Assembly (NCBI GenBank): GCA_030637515.1
Contig: DAOWGM010000061.1
Span: 1 to 50,827, forward strand
Reading direction: 5' to 3'
Length of the DNA: 50,827 nt
DNA from: Bacteroidales bacterium
GTDB taxonomy: Bacteria > Bacteroidota > Bacteroidia > Bacteroidales > UBA12077
The notes under the pieces were generated by a model, which worked only from the letters and a program-made list of their open reading frames with translations, was not told the DNA's origin and did not search any database. The translations under genes were made by a program, and so were the position numbers. Shown here piece by piece: positions 33,166 through 40,320 of the stretch. How positions within the stretch are numbered: the stretch's first letter is position 1; each line of letters starts with the position of its first letter.

Positions 33166-34395
33166 TTATAATTCTTTATTTAAAAACTCTTCTCTCCAGT
33201 TTTCTGAAATAAGACCTAAGCTTATTGCAAGATTAATTGTTGTTTCTGCTCTTTTTACAACTGGAGGATCAATCATTTTTGTTCCTAAAGAAACAACGCC
33301 CAAACCTCTTTCTGTAGCATCGATAAATGCATTCACAACTTTCTTAGCTTTTTCTATTTCTGCTGGTTCTGGAGCAAAACTCTCATGAATTACTTTTATT
33401 TGCCGAGGATGAATACAACCCATTCCTTCAAATCCTAATCCTTTAGAAATTTTCACATTTTCACGAAGCGCTTCCATATCGCCAACATCAGAAAAGACAG
33501 AATCAATTGCCTGAATACCTGCAGCTTTACAAGCATTAACTATTCTTGTTCTTGCATAAAATGATTCAACGGCTTCGTTGGTTCTTCGAGTTCCTAAATC
33601 GGCAGTATAATCTTCTAAACCAATAGCTAAAGCAACAACATTTTCCGATGCCGTAGCAATTTCAAATGATTTTTCAACACCTAATGCACTTTCAATAATA
33701 GGCATTAATAATACAGGACGTTCAATTTTATTCTCTTTCTGTATTTCTTTAATCTTCTCTTCAAGTTCCTTAATTTGCTCAGCACCTTCGCACTTTGGAA
33801 CTAATAACATGTGCACATTATGCGGAACAAGAAATTTAATATCCTCTAAACCTTTTGGAAACTGATTAATACGAACCATACGTTCAGCACCATAAAAATT
33901 AATCCCACGTAATGCATTACGAACAACTAATTGAGCTTCTTTTTTTCTATCAAAAGCAACTGAATCTTCAAGATCAAGAATTATTCCATTAGGATCATGA
34001 ATTCCTGCATTTAACATCATACTTGGAGAGTTTCCAGGTAGATATAATCTTGAAAAACGTAATTGATCTTTCTCAGAAAAATATTTATTTTCTTCAATAA
34101 AATCTAAAAGATATTCCTTTTCTGTATCGATTAATTGCTTAACAACAGCTTCAACTCGTGCCGCAATTATAAGAGCAACTGCTCCTTTATCTTCCAAAGT
34201 AAGAATAGCATTTTCTATTTTATAGAACTTAAGAATGTCTTTACACAATTCTATATTTGTTTTGCCATAAAGAACTTCAACTTTACTTTTTTGTTCTATT
34301 TGAATTCCACCAGAATCTTTTAATTCGAGTGTAACAAAACAATCAGATCGGACTTTTTTACCGGTATTTCCGGCTGTAGCAATTTTATTACTCAT
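33166..34395 (-). CDS. Fused citrate lyase acyl carrier protein and beta subunit (CitD-CitE)
   Basis: A 409-aa fusion. Residues 1-90 match CitD, the gamma acyl carrier protein: ATAGNTGKKVRSDCFVTLEL, with the prosthetic group serine expected at Ser17 of the RSD motif, then ILTLEDKGAVALIIAARVEAVV. Residues about 110-400 match CitE, the beta citryl-ACP lyase (HpcH/HpaI-like TIM barrel): RFSRLYLPGNSPSMMLNAG, NGIILDLEDSVAFDRKKEA, MLLVPKCEGAEQI, and IHPRQIKVIHESF. CitE cleaves citryl-ACP to oxaloacetate and acetyl-ACP. Fusion tethers the carrier to its lyase. A TATATTTG -7 box is at 34434-34441, 38 bases before the ATG. Confidence 0.9.
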   Translation of the reverse strand: MSNKIATAGNTGKKVRSDCFVTLELKDSGGIQIEQKSKVEVLYGKTNIELCKDILKFYKIENAILTLEDKGAVALIIAARVEAVVKQLIDTEKEYLLDFIEENKYFSEKDQLRFSRLYLPGNSPSMMLNAGIHDPNGIILDLEDSVAFDRKKEAQLVVRNALRGINFYGAERMVRINQFPKGLEDIKFLVPHNVHMLLVPKCEGAEQIKELEEKIKEIQKENKIERPVLLMPIIESALGVEKSFEIATASENVVALAIGLEDYTADLGTRRTNEAVESFYARTRIVNACKAAGIQAIDSVFSDVGDMEALRENVKISKGLGFEGMGCIHPRQIKVIHESFAPEPAEIEKAKKVVNAFIDATERGLGVVSLGTKMIDPPVVKRAETTINLAISLGLISENWREEFLNKEL

Positions 34396-34433
34396 TCCTA
34401 TTTAATTTTTATCGTTTTTAAATCTTTAAAGTA

Positions 34434-34441
34434 CAAATATA
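34434..34441 (-). promoter_or_regulatory. -7 promoter element of the citrate lyase operon
   Basis: TATATTTG on the minus strand matches TAnnTTTG. A TTTA sequence, one base off TTTG, precedes it by 18 bases. It lies in the divergent gap (34396-34660) shared with the BASS transporter, consistent with joint control. Confidence 0.5.
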
Positions 34442-34660
34442 ATAATCGTAATTAGTTTTTAAAGCTTCATTTAACATTTAGATAACAATTATTTTCATGT
34501 ATAAAAAAAAGTCAATAAAAACTGACCTTTAATTCTATTTCTAATATTTTTGTAAATTATAATACAGCTACTTATTACTTAATTATCAACCATTTAAGAC
34601 GATGACATCTTTTATTATTTTAAAAAGTGTATTTTGGTAGTTTAAACAAAAACAAAAATC

Positions 34661-35527
34661 ATGGACAAAGCTTCAACAATTATCCTGGCATTATCTCTTA
34701 TTATCATCATGCTTGGTATGGGATTATCATTAGTAACTAACGATTTCAAACGGATTTTAATTTACCCCAAAGCCATTTTTATTGGATTAGCAAATCAAAT
34801 AATAATTCTACCATTAATAGGTTTTGCAATAGCTATTGCATTTCCATTAAAACCTGAAATTGCAATTGGGATAATGATTTTAGCTGCTTGTCCTGGAGGA
34901 CCAACATCAAATTTAATAGCTCATCTGGCAAAAGGAGATTTGGCTTTATCAGTCTCTCTTACAGCAATTAGCAGCCTCATTACAATAATTACAATCCCAT
35001 TTATTGTAAATTTTGCACTAATTCATTTTTTGAATGAAGGTCAAGTAATTAAGTTGAATGTTTTAAAAACCATAATCCAAATTTGTGCAATTATAGTTGT
35101 TCCGGTTAGTATTGGAATGCTTATTAGAAGATACAAAGAAAGCTTTGCTTTAAAGATGGAGAAGCCAGTTCGAAAAGCATCTGGTATTGTTATTGCATTA
35201 GTAATAATAGGCATTGTTATTAAAGAAAAAGAAAACCTTATTCCATATTTAAAGCAAGCAGGTCTTGTAGCACTTATATTAAATGCTGCAACTATGTTGA
35301 TTGGTTATTATTCTGCCAGATTATTTAAAATTATGGATAAAAGAGCTATTTCAATTTCAATTGAGTCAGGAATTCAAAATGGAACTTTAGCTATTATGAT
35401 TGCTGTTGTATTGCTTGGAAATAGTGAATATGCTATTACACCTGCAATATATAGTTTATTAATGTTCTTTACAGGTGGTGTTGCTATATATTTCGGAATC
35501 AAAAAAAGTAAAGCTGAAATTAAATAA
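34661..35527 (+). CDS. Bile acid:sodium symporter family (BASS) transporter
   Basis: A 288-aa integral membrane protein with about nine predicted helices. The family motif AACPGGPTSNLIAHLAKGDLALSVSL (about residues 80-105) corresponds to the crossover region that binds sodium in BASS proteins, and the C-terminal SIESGIQNGTLAIM half-repeat is present. BASS transporters take up organic anions with Na+. It lies divergent to citrate lyase and convergent with the Na+-pump operon, so citrate or a related carboxylate is a reasonable substrate, though that is inference from position. It is followed by a strong bidirectional terminator. Confidence 0.9.
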   Translation: MDKASTIILALSLIIIMLGMGLSLVTNDFKRILIYPKAIFIGLANQIIILPLIGFAIAIAFPLKPEIAIGIMILAACPGGPTSNLIAHLAKGDLALSVSLTAISSLITIITIPFIVNFALIHFLNEGQVIKLNVLKTIIQICAIIVVPVSIGMLIRRYKESFALKMEKPVRKASGIVIALVIIGIVIKEKENLIPYLKQAGLVALILNAATMLIGYYSARLFKIMDKRAISISIESGIQNGTLAIMIAVVLLGNSEYAITPAIYSLLMFFTGGVAIYFGIKKSKAEIK

Positions 35528-35580
35528 TTATAAAAAATGTAAATAATATATTTAATTACCCAACAACTTTTACAAATAAA

Positions 35581-35606
35581 AAAGGGTCAGTTTTAACTGA
35601 CCCTTT
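35581..35606. terminator. Bidirectional terminator between the BASS gene and the sodium-pump operon
   Basis: AAAGGGTCAGTT (35581-35592) pairs perfectly with AACTGACCCTTT (35595-35606). A-rich and T-rich flanks on both sides let it end both convergent transcripts. Confidence 0.85.
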
Positions 35607-35629
35607 AAAAAATATCTTTAATTAATAAA

Positions 35630-37150
35630 TTACATTAAAAAACTTAATAAGATACCTGCAGCAACTGCTGAACCAATAACACCAGAAACGTTCGGTGCCA
35701 TTGCATGCATTAACAAATGGTTAGTAGGATCTGCTTTCAATCCCTCGTGCTGAACTACACGAGCACTATCAGGCACAGCTGAAACACCAGCAGCACCAAT
35801 TAATGGATTAATCTTATTATCACCCTTCAGAAAAACATTCATAAGTTTTGCAAATAATAATCCACCACATGTTGCAACAACAAATGATAAAGCACCTAAT
35901 CCGAAGATCCACATTGACTGTGATGTTAAAAATACATCAGCTTGTGTTGATGCTCCAACTGTAATTCCAAGTAGAATAGTTACAATATCAATTAATGAAT
36001 TTCTTGCAGTATCTGCCAATCGTTTTGTTACTGTAGATTCTTTTAACAAGTTTCCAAAAAACAACATTCCTAATAATGGCAATGCACTTGGTGATATATA
36101 AGCTGTTAATAATAATCCTACAATCGGGAACATTATTTTTTCCAGTTTAGAAACAGAGCGTGGTGGTTTCATCCTGATTAAACGCTCCTTTTTTGTTGTA
36201 AGCAATCTCATAAAAGGAGGTTGAATAATAGGTACCAAAGCCATATATGAATACGCTGCTATTGCAATCGGTCCAATTAAATGAGGAGCCAATTTTGAAG
36301 ATAAGAATATCGCTGTAGGACCATCTGCACCACCAATAATTCCAATTGCTCCAGCTTCAGCAGGACCAAAACCTAATATCAAAGCACCTAAAAATGTTAA
36401 GAAAATTCCGATTTGAGCTGCCGCACCTAAAATCATTAATTTTGGATTTGAAATCAAGGATGAAAAATCTGTCATTGCTCCAATACCAAGAAAAATTAGT
36501 GGAGGATAAATACCCTGACGTACACCAAAATACAAATAGCTCATCACACTACCTTCTTCGTATATACCTAATTTTAAATTAAATCCGGCAGCTTGGAAAA
36601 ACGGTATATTACCTATTATTATTCCAAAACCAATAGGAATTAATAATAAAGGCTCATAATTATACCTGATTGCAAGAAATATAAAAAATATACCAACAAG
36701 AACCATTATTAAATGTCCTAGAGTTGCATTAGGAACACCGGTAAACTCATAAAAATTAATTAATCCGGCAAATGCTCCCGAAATAGATTTATACGTATCA
36801 ATGCCAATAACAATTTTATCATTCTCTATTTTAGCTATTTTAGTATCTAGATCAGAATCATTAAACTCAAGATATATTGTATTACCAATTACTCTCCATT
36901 CTCCTGAATATTTACTTTTAACAGAGTCTAAAACAAATGTTTGTGCTTTTGAGAACTGTATTGATTTATATCTCTCTACAGTTCTATCTGATTCATTACT
37001 AACTTTATAACCATCAGATTTATTAACCCATTTACCTTTTGTTAAAACAGAGGCAATATCATCTGTACCTGCAAAAGCAGTATTTCCAAGAAATATCACA
37101 AGAGCGATAACAATCAGGCTAAGTTTTTTCATAATATTTATTTTCTTCAT
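35630..37150 (-). CDS. mmdB: Sodium-pumping decarboxylase beta subunit with exported N-terminal extension
   Basis: A 506-aa OadB/MmdB-family carboxybiotin decarboxylase that couples decarboxylation to Na+ export. Family motifs are IGIIGGADGPTAIFLSS (about residue 270, with the Na+-site Asp), AAYSYMALVPIIQPP, and GVSAVPDSARVVQ. The pump part is normal (about 385 aa), but it is preceded by about 115 residues: a signal-like helix (LSLIVIALVIFLGNTAFA) and a small beta-rich module (KGKWVNKSDGYKV, SGEWRVIGNTIYLEFND, KIENDKIVIGI) resembling lipocalin-like domains. Typical OadB lacks this. It is the last gene of the operon, 6 bases after mmdC. An alternative start is Met7 (37132). Confidence 0.93.
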   Translation of the reverse strand: MKKINIMKKLSLIVIALVIFLGNTAFAGTDDIASVLTKGKWVNKSDGYKVSNESDRTVERYKSIQFSKAQTFVLDSVKSKYSGEWRVIGNTIYLEFNDSDLDTKIAKIENDKIVIGIDTYKSISGAFAGLINFYEFTGVPNATLGHLIMVLVGIFFIFLAIRYNYEPLLLIPIGFGIIIGNIPFFQAAGFNLKLGIYEEGSVMSYLYFGVRQGIYPPLIFLGIGAMTDFSSLISNPKLMILGAAAQIGIFLTFLGALILGFGPAEAGAIGIIGGADGPTAIFLSSKLAPHLIGPIAIAAYSYMALVPIIQPPFMRLLTTKKERLIRMKPPRSVSKLEKIMFPIVGLLLTAYISPSALPLLGMLFFGNLLKESTVTKRLADTARNSLIDIVTILLGITVGASTQADVFLTSQSMWIFGLGALSFVVATCGGLLFAKLMNVFLKGDNKINPLIGAAGVSAVPDSARVVQHEGLKADPTNHLLMHAMAPNVSGVIGSAVAAGILLSFLM

Positions 37151-37156
37151 AAAAAC

Positions 37157-37585
37157 TTATTCAATTTCTGCTAAAACATCATTCTGAAGCACTGCATCAC
37201 CTTCTTTAACTTTCATGTTAACAATAACACCTTCCTTCTCTGATTGAATATTGTTTTCCATTTTCATGGCTTCCATAACCATAATTATGTCGCCTTTTTT
37301 AACTTCGTCTCCTTCATGCTTAAGAATCTTAAAGATACTTCCTGGAAGAGGAGCTGTTAATGAATAAGCACGGCTACTAACAGTTTTTTTAATTTTACTG
37401 TCTTTTCTGTCTACTGTTACTCTTGGACGAACCAAAGTAGGAGTTTTTGTTGATTTTGCTTTTTCCTGATGAATTTCTACTTCATAGCATGAGCCATTAA
37501 CCTCTACTTTAGCAATATCACCTTCAATATCCTTAATTTCAACTTCGTATTCGTTACCACGTATTGTAAATTTGAATTTTTTCAT
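37157..37585 (-). CDS. mmdC: Biotin carboxyl carrier subunit of the sodium-pumping decarboxylase
   Basis: A 142-aa carrier. The N-terminal 50 residues are a small beta domain, a Lys/Thr/Pro-rich linker follows (about 45-70), and residues 75-142 form the biotinyl domain with VMEAMKMEN; Lys108 is the biotinylation site. It shuttles CO2 as carboxybiotin from the carboxyltransferase (MmdA) to the membrane subunit (MmdB). It begins 10 bases after OadG stops and is part of the operon. Confidence 0.93.
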   Translation of the reverse strand: MKKFKFTIRGNEYEVEIKDIEGDIAKVEVNGSCYEVEIHQEKAKSTKTPTLVRPRVTVDRKDSKIKKTVSSRAYSLTAPLPGSIFKILKHEGDEVKKGDIIMVMEAMKMENNIQSEKEGVIVNMKVKEGDAVLQNDVLAEIE

Positions 37586-37595
37586 TTTCTTATAG

Positions 37596-37970
37596 TTATT
37601 TGCCTGGCCAAACTCTTAATCCATATATTTTCGAACTCCATGGAGAATATATTTTCCTCACACGTTTTATTGTAATTACATTACTTTCTTCATCATGCAT
37701 TTCATCAAAAAATAGATATAATGCAGTTGAAATAGCAGCACTTACATCTCCAACTATATTGAGATCATCATTACTAACAGTTGCTTGCTTTGTTTTTTGT
37801 TTAAGCTTTTTGCGAGAATTATAATATATCAGCTTTGGTATTTGAGTAAATACAATTACTAATAATACTAAAGCTGCAAAAACAATTAACCAGCCTACAA
37901 TTGCCACTGTAACACCTGATCCTGCAGCTGCAGAAAAATCCAATCCTATTTCACCTAATATTAGTTTCAT
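37596..37970 (-). CDS. OadG-family small subunit of the sodium pump
   Basis: A 124-aa subunit. A single membrane helix (about residues 17-45, VTVAIVGWLIVFAALVLLVIVF) is followed by a basic cytoplasmic tail (YYNSRKKLKQKTK) and a C-terminal region with DGSSKI-like YSPWSSKIYGLRVWPG. OadG/MmdD subunits tie the soluble carboxyltransferase to the membrane beta subunit. It sits between mmdA and mmdC, with gaps of 12 and 10 bases. The length and position fit the family; sequence conservation in this subunit is low. Confidence 0.82.
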   Translation of the reverse strand: MKLILGEIGLDFSAAAGSGVTVAIVGWLIVFAALVLLVIVFTQIPKLIYYNSRKKLKQKTKQATVSNDDLNIVGDVSAAISTALYLFFDEMHDEESNVITIKRVRKIYSPWSSKIYGLRVWPGK

Positions 37971-37982
37971 AATATCTCTTTT

Positions 37983-39542
37983 TTACAATGGAATATTTGA
38001 GTGTTTTTTCGGTGGATTTGAATCCTTTTTTGTCTGAAGCATCTCAAACGCTCTGATAATTCTAAATCTTGAATTACGAGGCTCAATAATATCATCGATA
38101 TAACCCAGACTTGCTGCTTGATAAGGATTTGCGAACTTCTCCTTATATTCTGCTTCTTTTTCAGCAGCAAATTTTGCTTTTTGTTCTGGATCTTCAATTT
38201 CCTTTAATTCTCTACCGTAAAGAACTTCAACTGCACCGGCAGATCCCATAACAGCGATTTCAGCTGATGGCCATGCATAGTTAATATCACCACGTAATTG
38301 TTTAGAGCTCATTACATCATGTGCTCCACCATATGATTTACGAAGAGTAATAGTAACCTTAGGAACTGTGGCTTCACCATAAGCAAACATTAATTTTGCA
38401 CCATGTGTTATAATACCACCATATTCCTGACTACTTCCCGGCAAGAATCCAGGAACATCTACTAATGTTAGAATAGGTACATTAAAAGCATCACAAAAGC
38501 GTACAAATCTTGCAGCTTTTCTTGATGCATCAATATCAAGAACGCCAGCTAAGAAATTTGGTTGATTTGCTACAATACCTACTGACATTCCGTCAAATCG
38601 TGCAAAACCAACAACAATATTCTTTGCATAGTTTCTATGAACCTCCAAAAACTCATCATTATCAACCATTGAGTGAATTATATCTTTAATATCATATGGT
38701 TGATTTGCACTTTCAGGAATTATCTCGTTCAATGCATCATCCAGACGATCAATAGGATCATTACACTCCAATACCGGTGGTTCTTCTAAGTTATTTTGAG
38801 GTAAGTAACTTACAAGCTTTCTAATTAATAGCAATCCTTCTTCTTCATCTTCCAGTAGAAAATGAGAAACACCAGATTTAGATGCATGTACATTTGCACC
38901 ACCTAAATCTTCAGTTGTTATATCTTCACCAGTTACTGTTTTTACAACTTTAGGACCTGTAACAAACATATAACTGGTATTTTCAGTCATCATAATAAAA
39001 TCTGTTAATGCAGGAGAATAAACTGCACCACCAGCACAAGGTCCAAAAATCGCAGAGATTTGTGGTATTACACCTGAAGCCATAATATTTCTTTGGAAGA
39101 TATCTGCATATCCGGCTAAACTAGTAACACCTTCTTGAATACGTGCTCCACCACTATCATTAATCCCGATAACTGGCGCACCTACTTTCATAGCCATATC
39201 CATAACCTTGCAAATTTTCTTTGCAAATGGCTCAGATAATGAACCTCCAAAAACAGTAAAATCCTGTGCGTAAACATACACCACACGTCCGTCAATAGTT
39301 CCTGCTCCTGTAACAACTCCATCACCCAAGACCTTCTTTTTCTCCATCCCAAAATTTGTACACCTGTGTGTAACAAACATATCATATTCTTCAAAACTAC
39401 CCTCATCAAGAAGAATCTCAATTCTTTCACGAGCTGTCATTTTGCCTTTTCGGTGTTGTGTTTCAATTTTCTTTTCACCACCACCCAATTTGGCTTCAGC
39501 TCTTAAATCAATTAATTGCTTAATCTTATCTTGTTTGCTCAT
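37983..39542 (-). CDS. mmdA: Methylmalonyl-CoA decarboxylase carboxyltransferase subunit
   Basis: A 519-aa acyl-CoA carboxylase beta-type (crotonase-like) subunit. It transfers carboxyl from methylmalonyl-CoA to biotin. Both acyl-CoA and biotin motifs are visible: [17 protein letters not shown] and [17 protein letters not shown] in the N-half, and [24 protein letters not shown] and [22 protein letters not shown] in the C-half. Because the operon also encodes the epimerase, the carrier, OadG and MmdB, but no biotin carboxylase, the decarboxylating, Na+-pumping role is favoured over propionyl-CoA carboxylase. It lies 33 bases after mce. Confidence 0.95.
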   Translation of the reverse strand: MSKQDKIKQLIDLRAEAKLGGGEKKIETQHRKGKMTARERIEILLDEGSFEEYDMFVTHRCTNFGMEKKKVLGDGVVTGAGTIDGRVVYVYAQDFTVFGGSLSEPFAKKICKVMDMAMKVGAPVIGINDSGGARIQEGVTSLAGYADIFQRNIMASGVIPQISAIFGPCAGGAVYSPALTDFIMMTENTSYMFVTGPKVVKTVTGEDITTEDLGGANVHASKSGVSHFLLEDEEEGLLLIRKLVSYLPQNNLEEPPVLECNDPIDRLDDALNEIIPESANQPYDIKDIIHSMVDNDEFLEVHRNYAKNIVVGFARFDGMSVGIVANQPNFLAGVLDIDASRKAARFVRFCDAFNVPILTLVDVPGFLPGSSQEYGGIITHGAKLMFAYGEATVPKVTITLRKSYGGAHDVMSSKQLRGDINYAWPSAEIAVMGSAGAVEVLYGRELKEIEDPEQKAKFAAEKEAEYKEKFANPYQAASLGYIDDIIEPRNSRFRIIRAFEMLQTKKDSNPPKKHSNIPL

Positions 39543-39575
39543 TTCGTTATTTTGAAATTATATTAGCAGTTATAA

Positions 39576-39986
39576 CTATTTGTTTTTGTCTTCACACAAC
39601 TCGGTAAGTACTCCAAATGTAGATTTTGGATGTAAGAAAGCAATTTCTAATCCTTCAGCACCTTTTCTCGGTGTTGAGTCAATTAATCTTACTCCATTGT
39701 CTTCTACATGCTTTAAGGTTTTTTCAATACCATTAACAGCAAAAGCAATATGGTGTATTCCTTCTCCCTTTTTTTCAATATACTTTCCAATTGGTCCTTC
39801 AGGATCAGTTGATTCTAAAAGCTCAATTTTTGCATCACCAATTTTAAAAAACGCTGTTCTTACTTTTTGATCCTTAACTTCCTCAATATTATAACATTCC
39901 AGACCTAAAACATCCTGGTAGTATTTAATTGATTCTTCAAGATTTTTAACAGCAATACCAATGTGCTCAATATGTGAAGGTTTCAT
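39576..39986 (-). CDS. mce: Methylmalonyl-CoA epimerase
   Basis: A 136-aa VOC-fold epimerase that converts (R)- to (S)-methylmalonyl-CoA. Metal ligand motifs are HIEHIGIAVKNLEE near the N-terminus, GIHHIAFAVN in the middle and GVLTELCE at the end. It is the first gene of the five-gene operon with the sodium-pumping decarboxylase, which accepts one epimer only. A TACTTTTG -7 box lies at 40050-40057. The leader is about 55 bases. Confidence 0.95.
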   Translation of the reverse strand: MKPSHIEHIGIAVKNLEESIKYYQDVLGLECYNIEEVKDQKVRTAFFKIGDAKIELLESTDPEGPIGKYIEKKGEGIHHIAFAVNGIEKTLKHVEDNGVRLIDSTPRKGAEGLEIAFLHPKSTFGVLTELCEDKNK

Positions 39987-40049
39987 ATTTTAATTTATTT
40001 ATTGTTTTTGATTAAGTATTAATTATATCAGCTTGTTAAATATTTTTTG

Positions 40050-40057
40050 CAAAAGTA
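40050..40057 (-). promoter_or_regulatory. -7 promoter element of the mce-mmd operon
   Basis: On the minus strand TACTTTTG matches TAnnTTTG, 63 bases before the mce ATG. The -33 box is weak (no TTTG at the expected distance). Confidence 0.45.
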
Positions 40058-40222
40058 TCTATAATCCTAATACCAGACTAATATTTTCAAACCAAAATAT
40101 ATGCTATAAAGTATTGTTTTTTAACATAAAAATAAATTCCTCAGCTTTTTTCGAACAAGATAGCAAGTTAAAAAACATAGTACTGCTATTCAAGTTTTTA
40201 CATGCATTATTTATTCGAATTA

Positions 40223-40250
40223 CAAATGTATGACAATTGTCATACATTTG
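40223..40250. promoter_or_regulatory. 28-bp perfect palindrome (operator candidate) overlapping a -33 box
   Basis: The left arm is CAAATGTATGACAA and the right arm its exact complement, with no gap, centred between 40236 and 40237. Its last four bases (TTTG, 40247-40250) are the -33 box of the promoter at 40247-40278. A dimeric regulator bound here would block or recruit RNA polymerase. By chance, 14 matched base pairs are unlikely in a gap this short. Confidence 0.7.
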
Positions 40251-40278
40251 GCTATTAAAAAACTTGTGTCTATTTTTG
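40247..40278 (+). promoter_or_regulatory. Promoter of LTA synthase-like paralogue 2
   Basis: TTTG (40247-40250), 20 bases, TATTTTTG (40271-40278): a full match to the Bacteroidota promoter. It precedes the ATG at 40321 by 42 bases. Confidence 0.7.
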
Positions 40279-40320
40279 TAAAATTGGAAAAATAGCGACC
40301 TTAAAAGACTGATTTATTCA

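Larger units (their letters stand above)
39987..40320. other. 334-base gap between divergent mce and LTA synthase-like genes
   Basis: This gap holds the mce -7 box, the promoter of the second LTA synthase-like gene and a 28-bp palindrome. A 66-codon frame at 40033-40233 (+) is AT-rich and low-complexity and I do not count it as a gene. Nothing else is seen. Confidence 0.6.

Noticed and set aside
34510..34535. Weak hairpin in the divergent citrate lyase/BASS gap (AGTCA/TGACCT)
   Set aside because: Short bulged stem, upstream of both genes, no role apparent.
37983..39542. Propionyl-CoA carboxylase beta subunit
   Set aside because: No biotin carboxylase gene accompanies it, while OadG and MmdB do; a decarboxylase is the better reading.
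40033..40233. 66-codon plus-strand frame in the gap between mce and the LTA synthase-like gene
   Set aside because: AT-rich with no recognisable motif, overlapping the mce promoter and the palindromic operator; more likely a chance frame.
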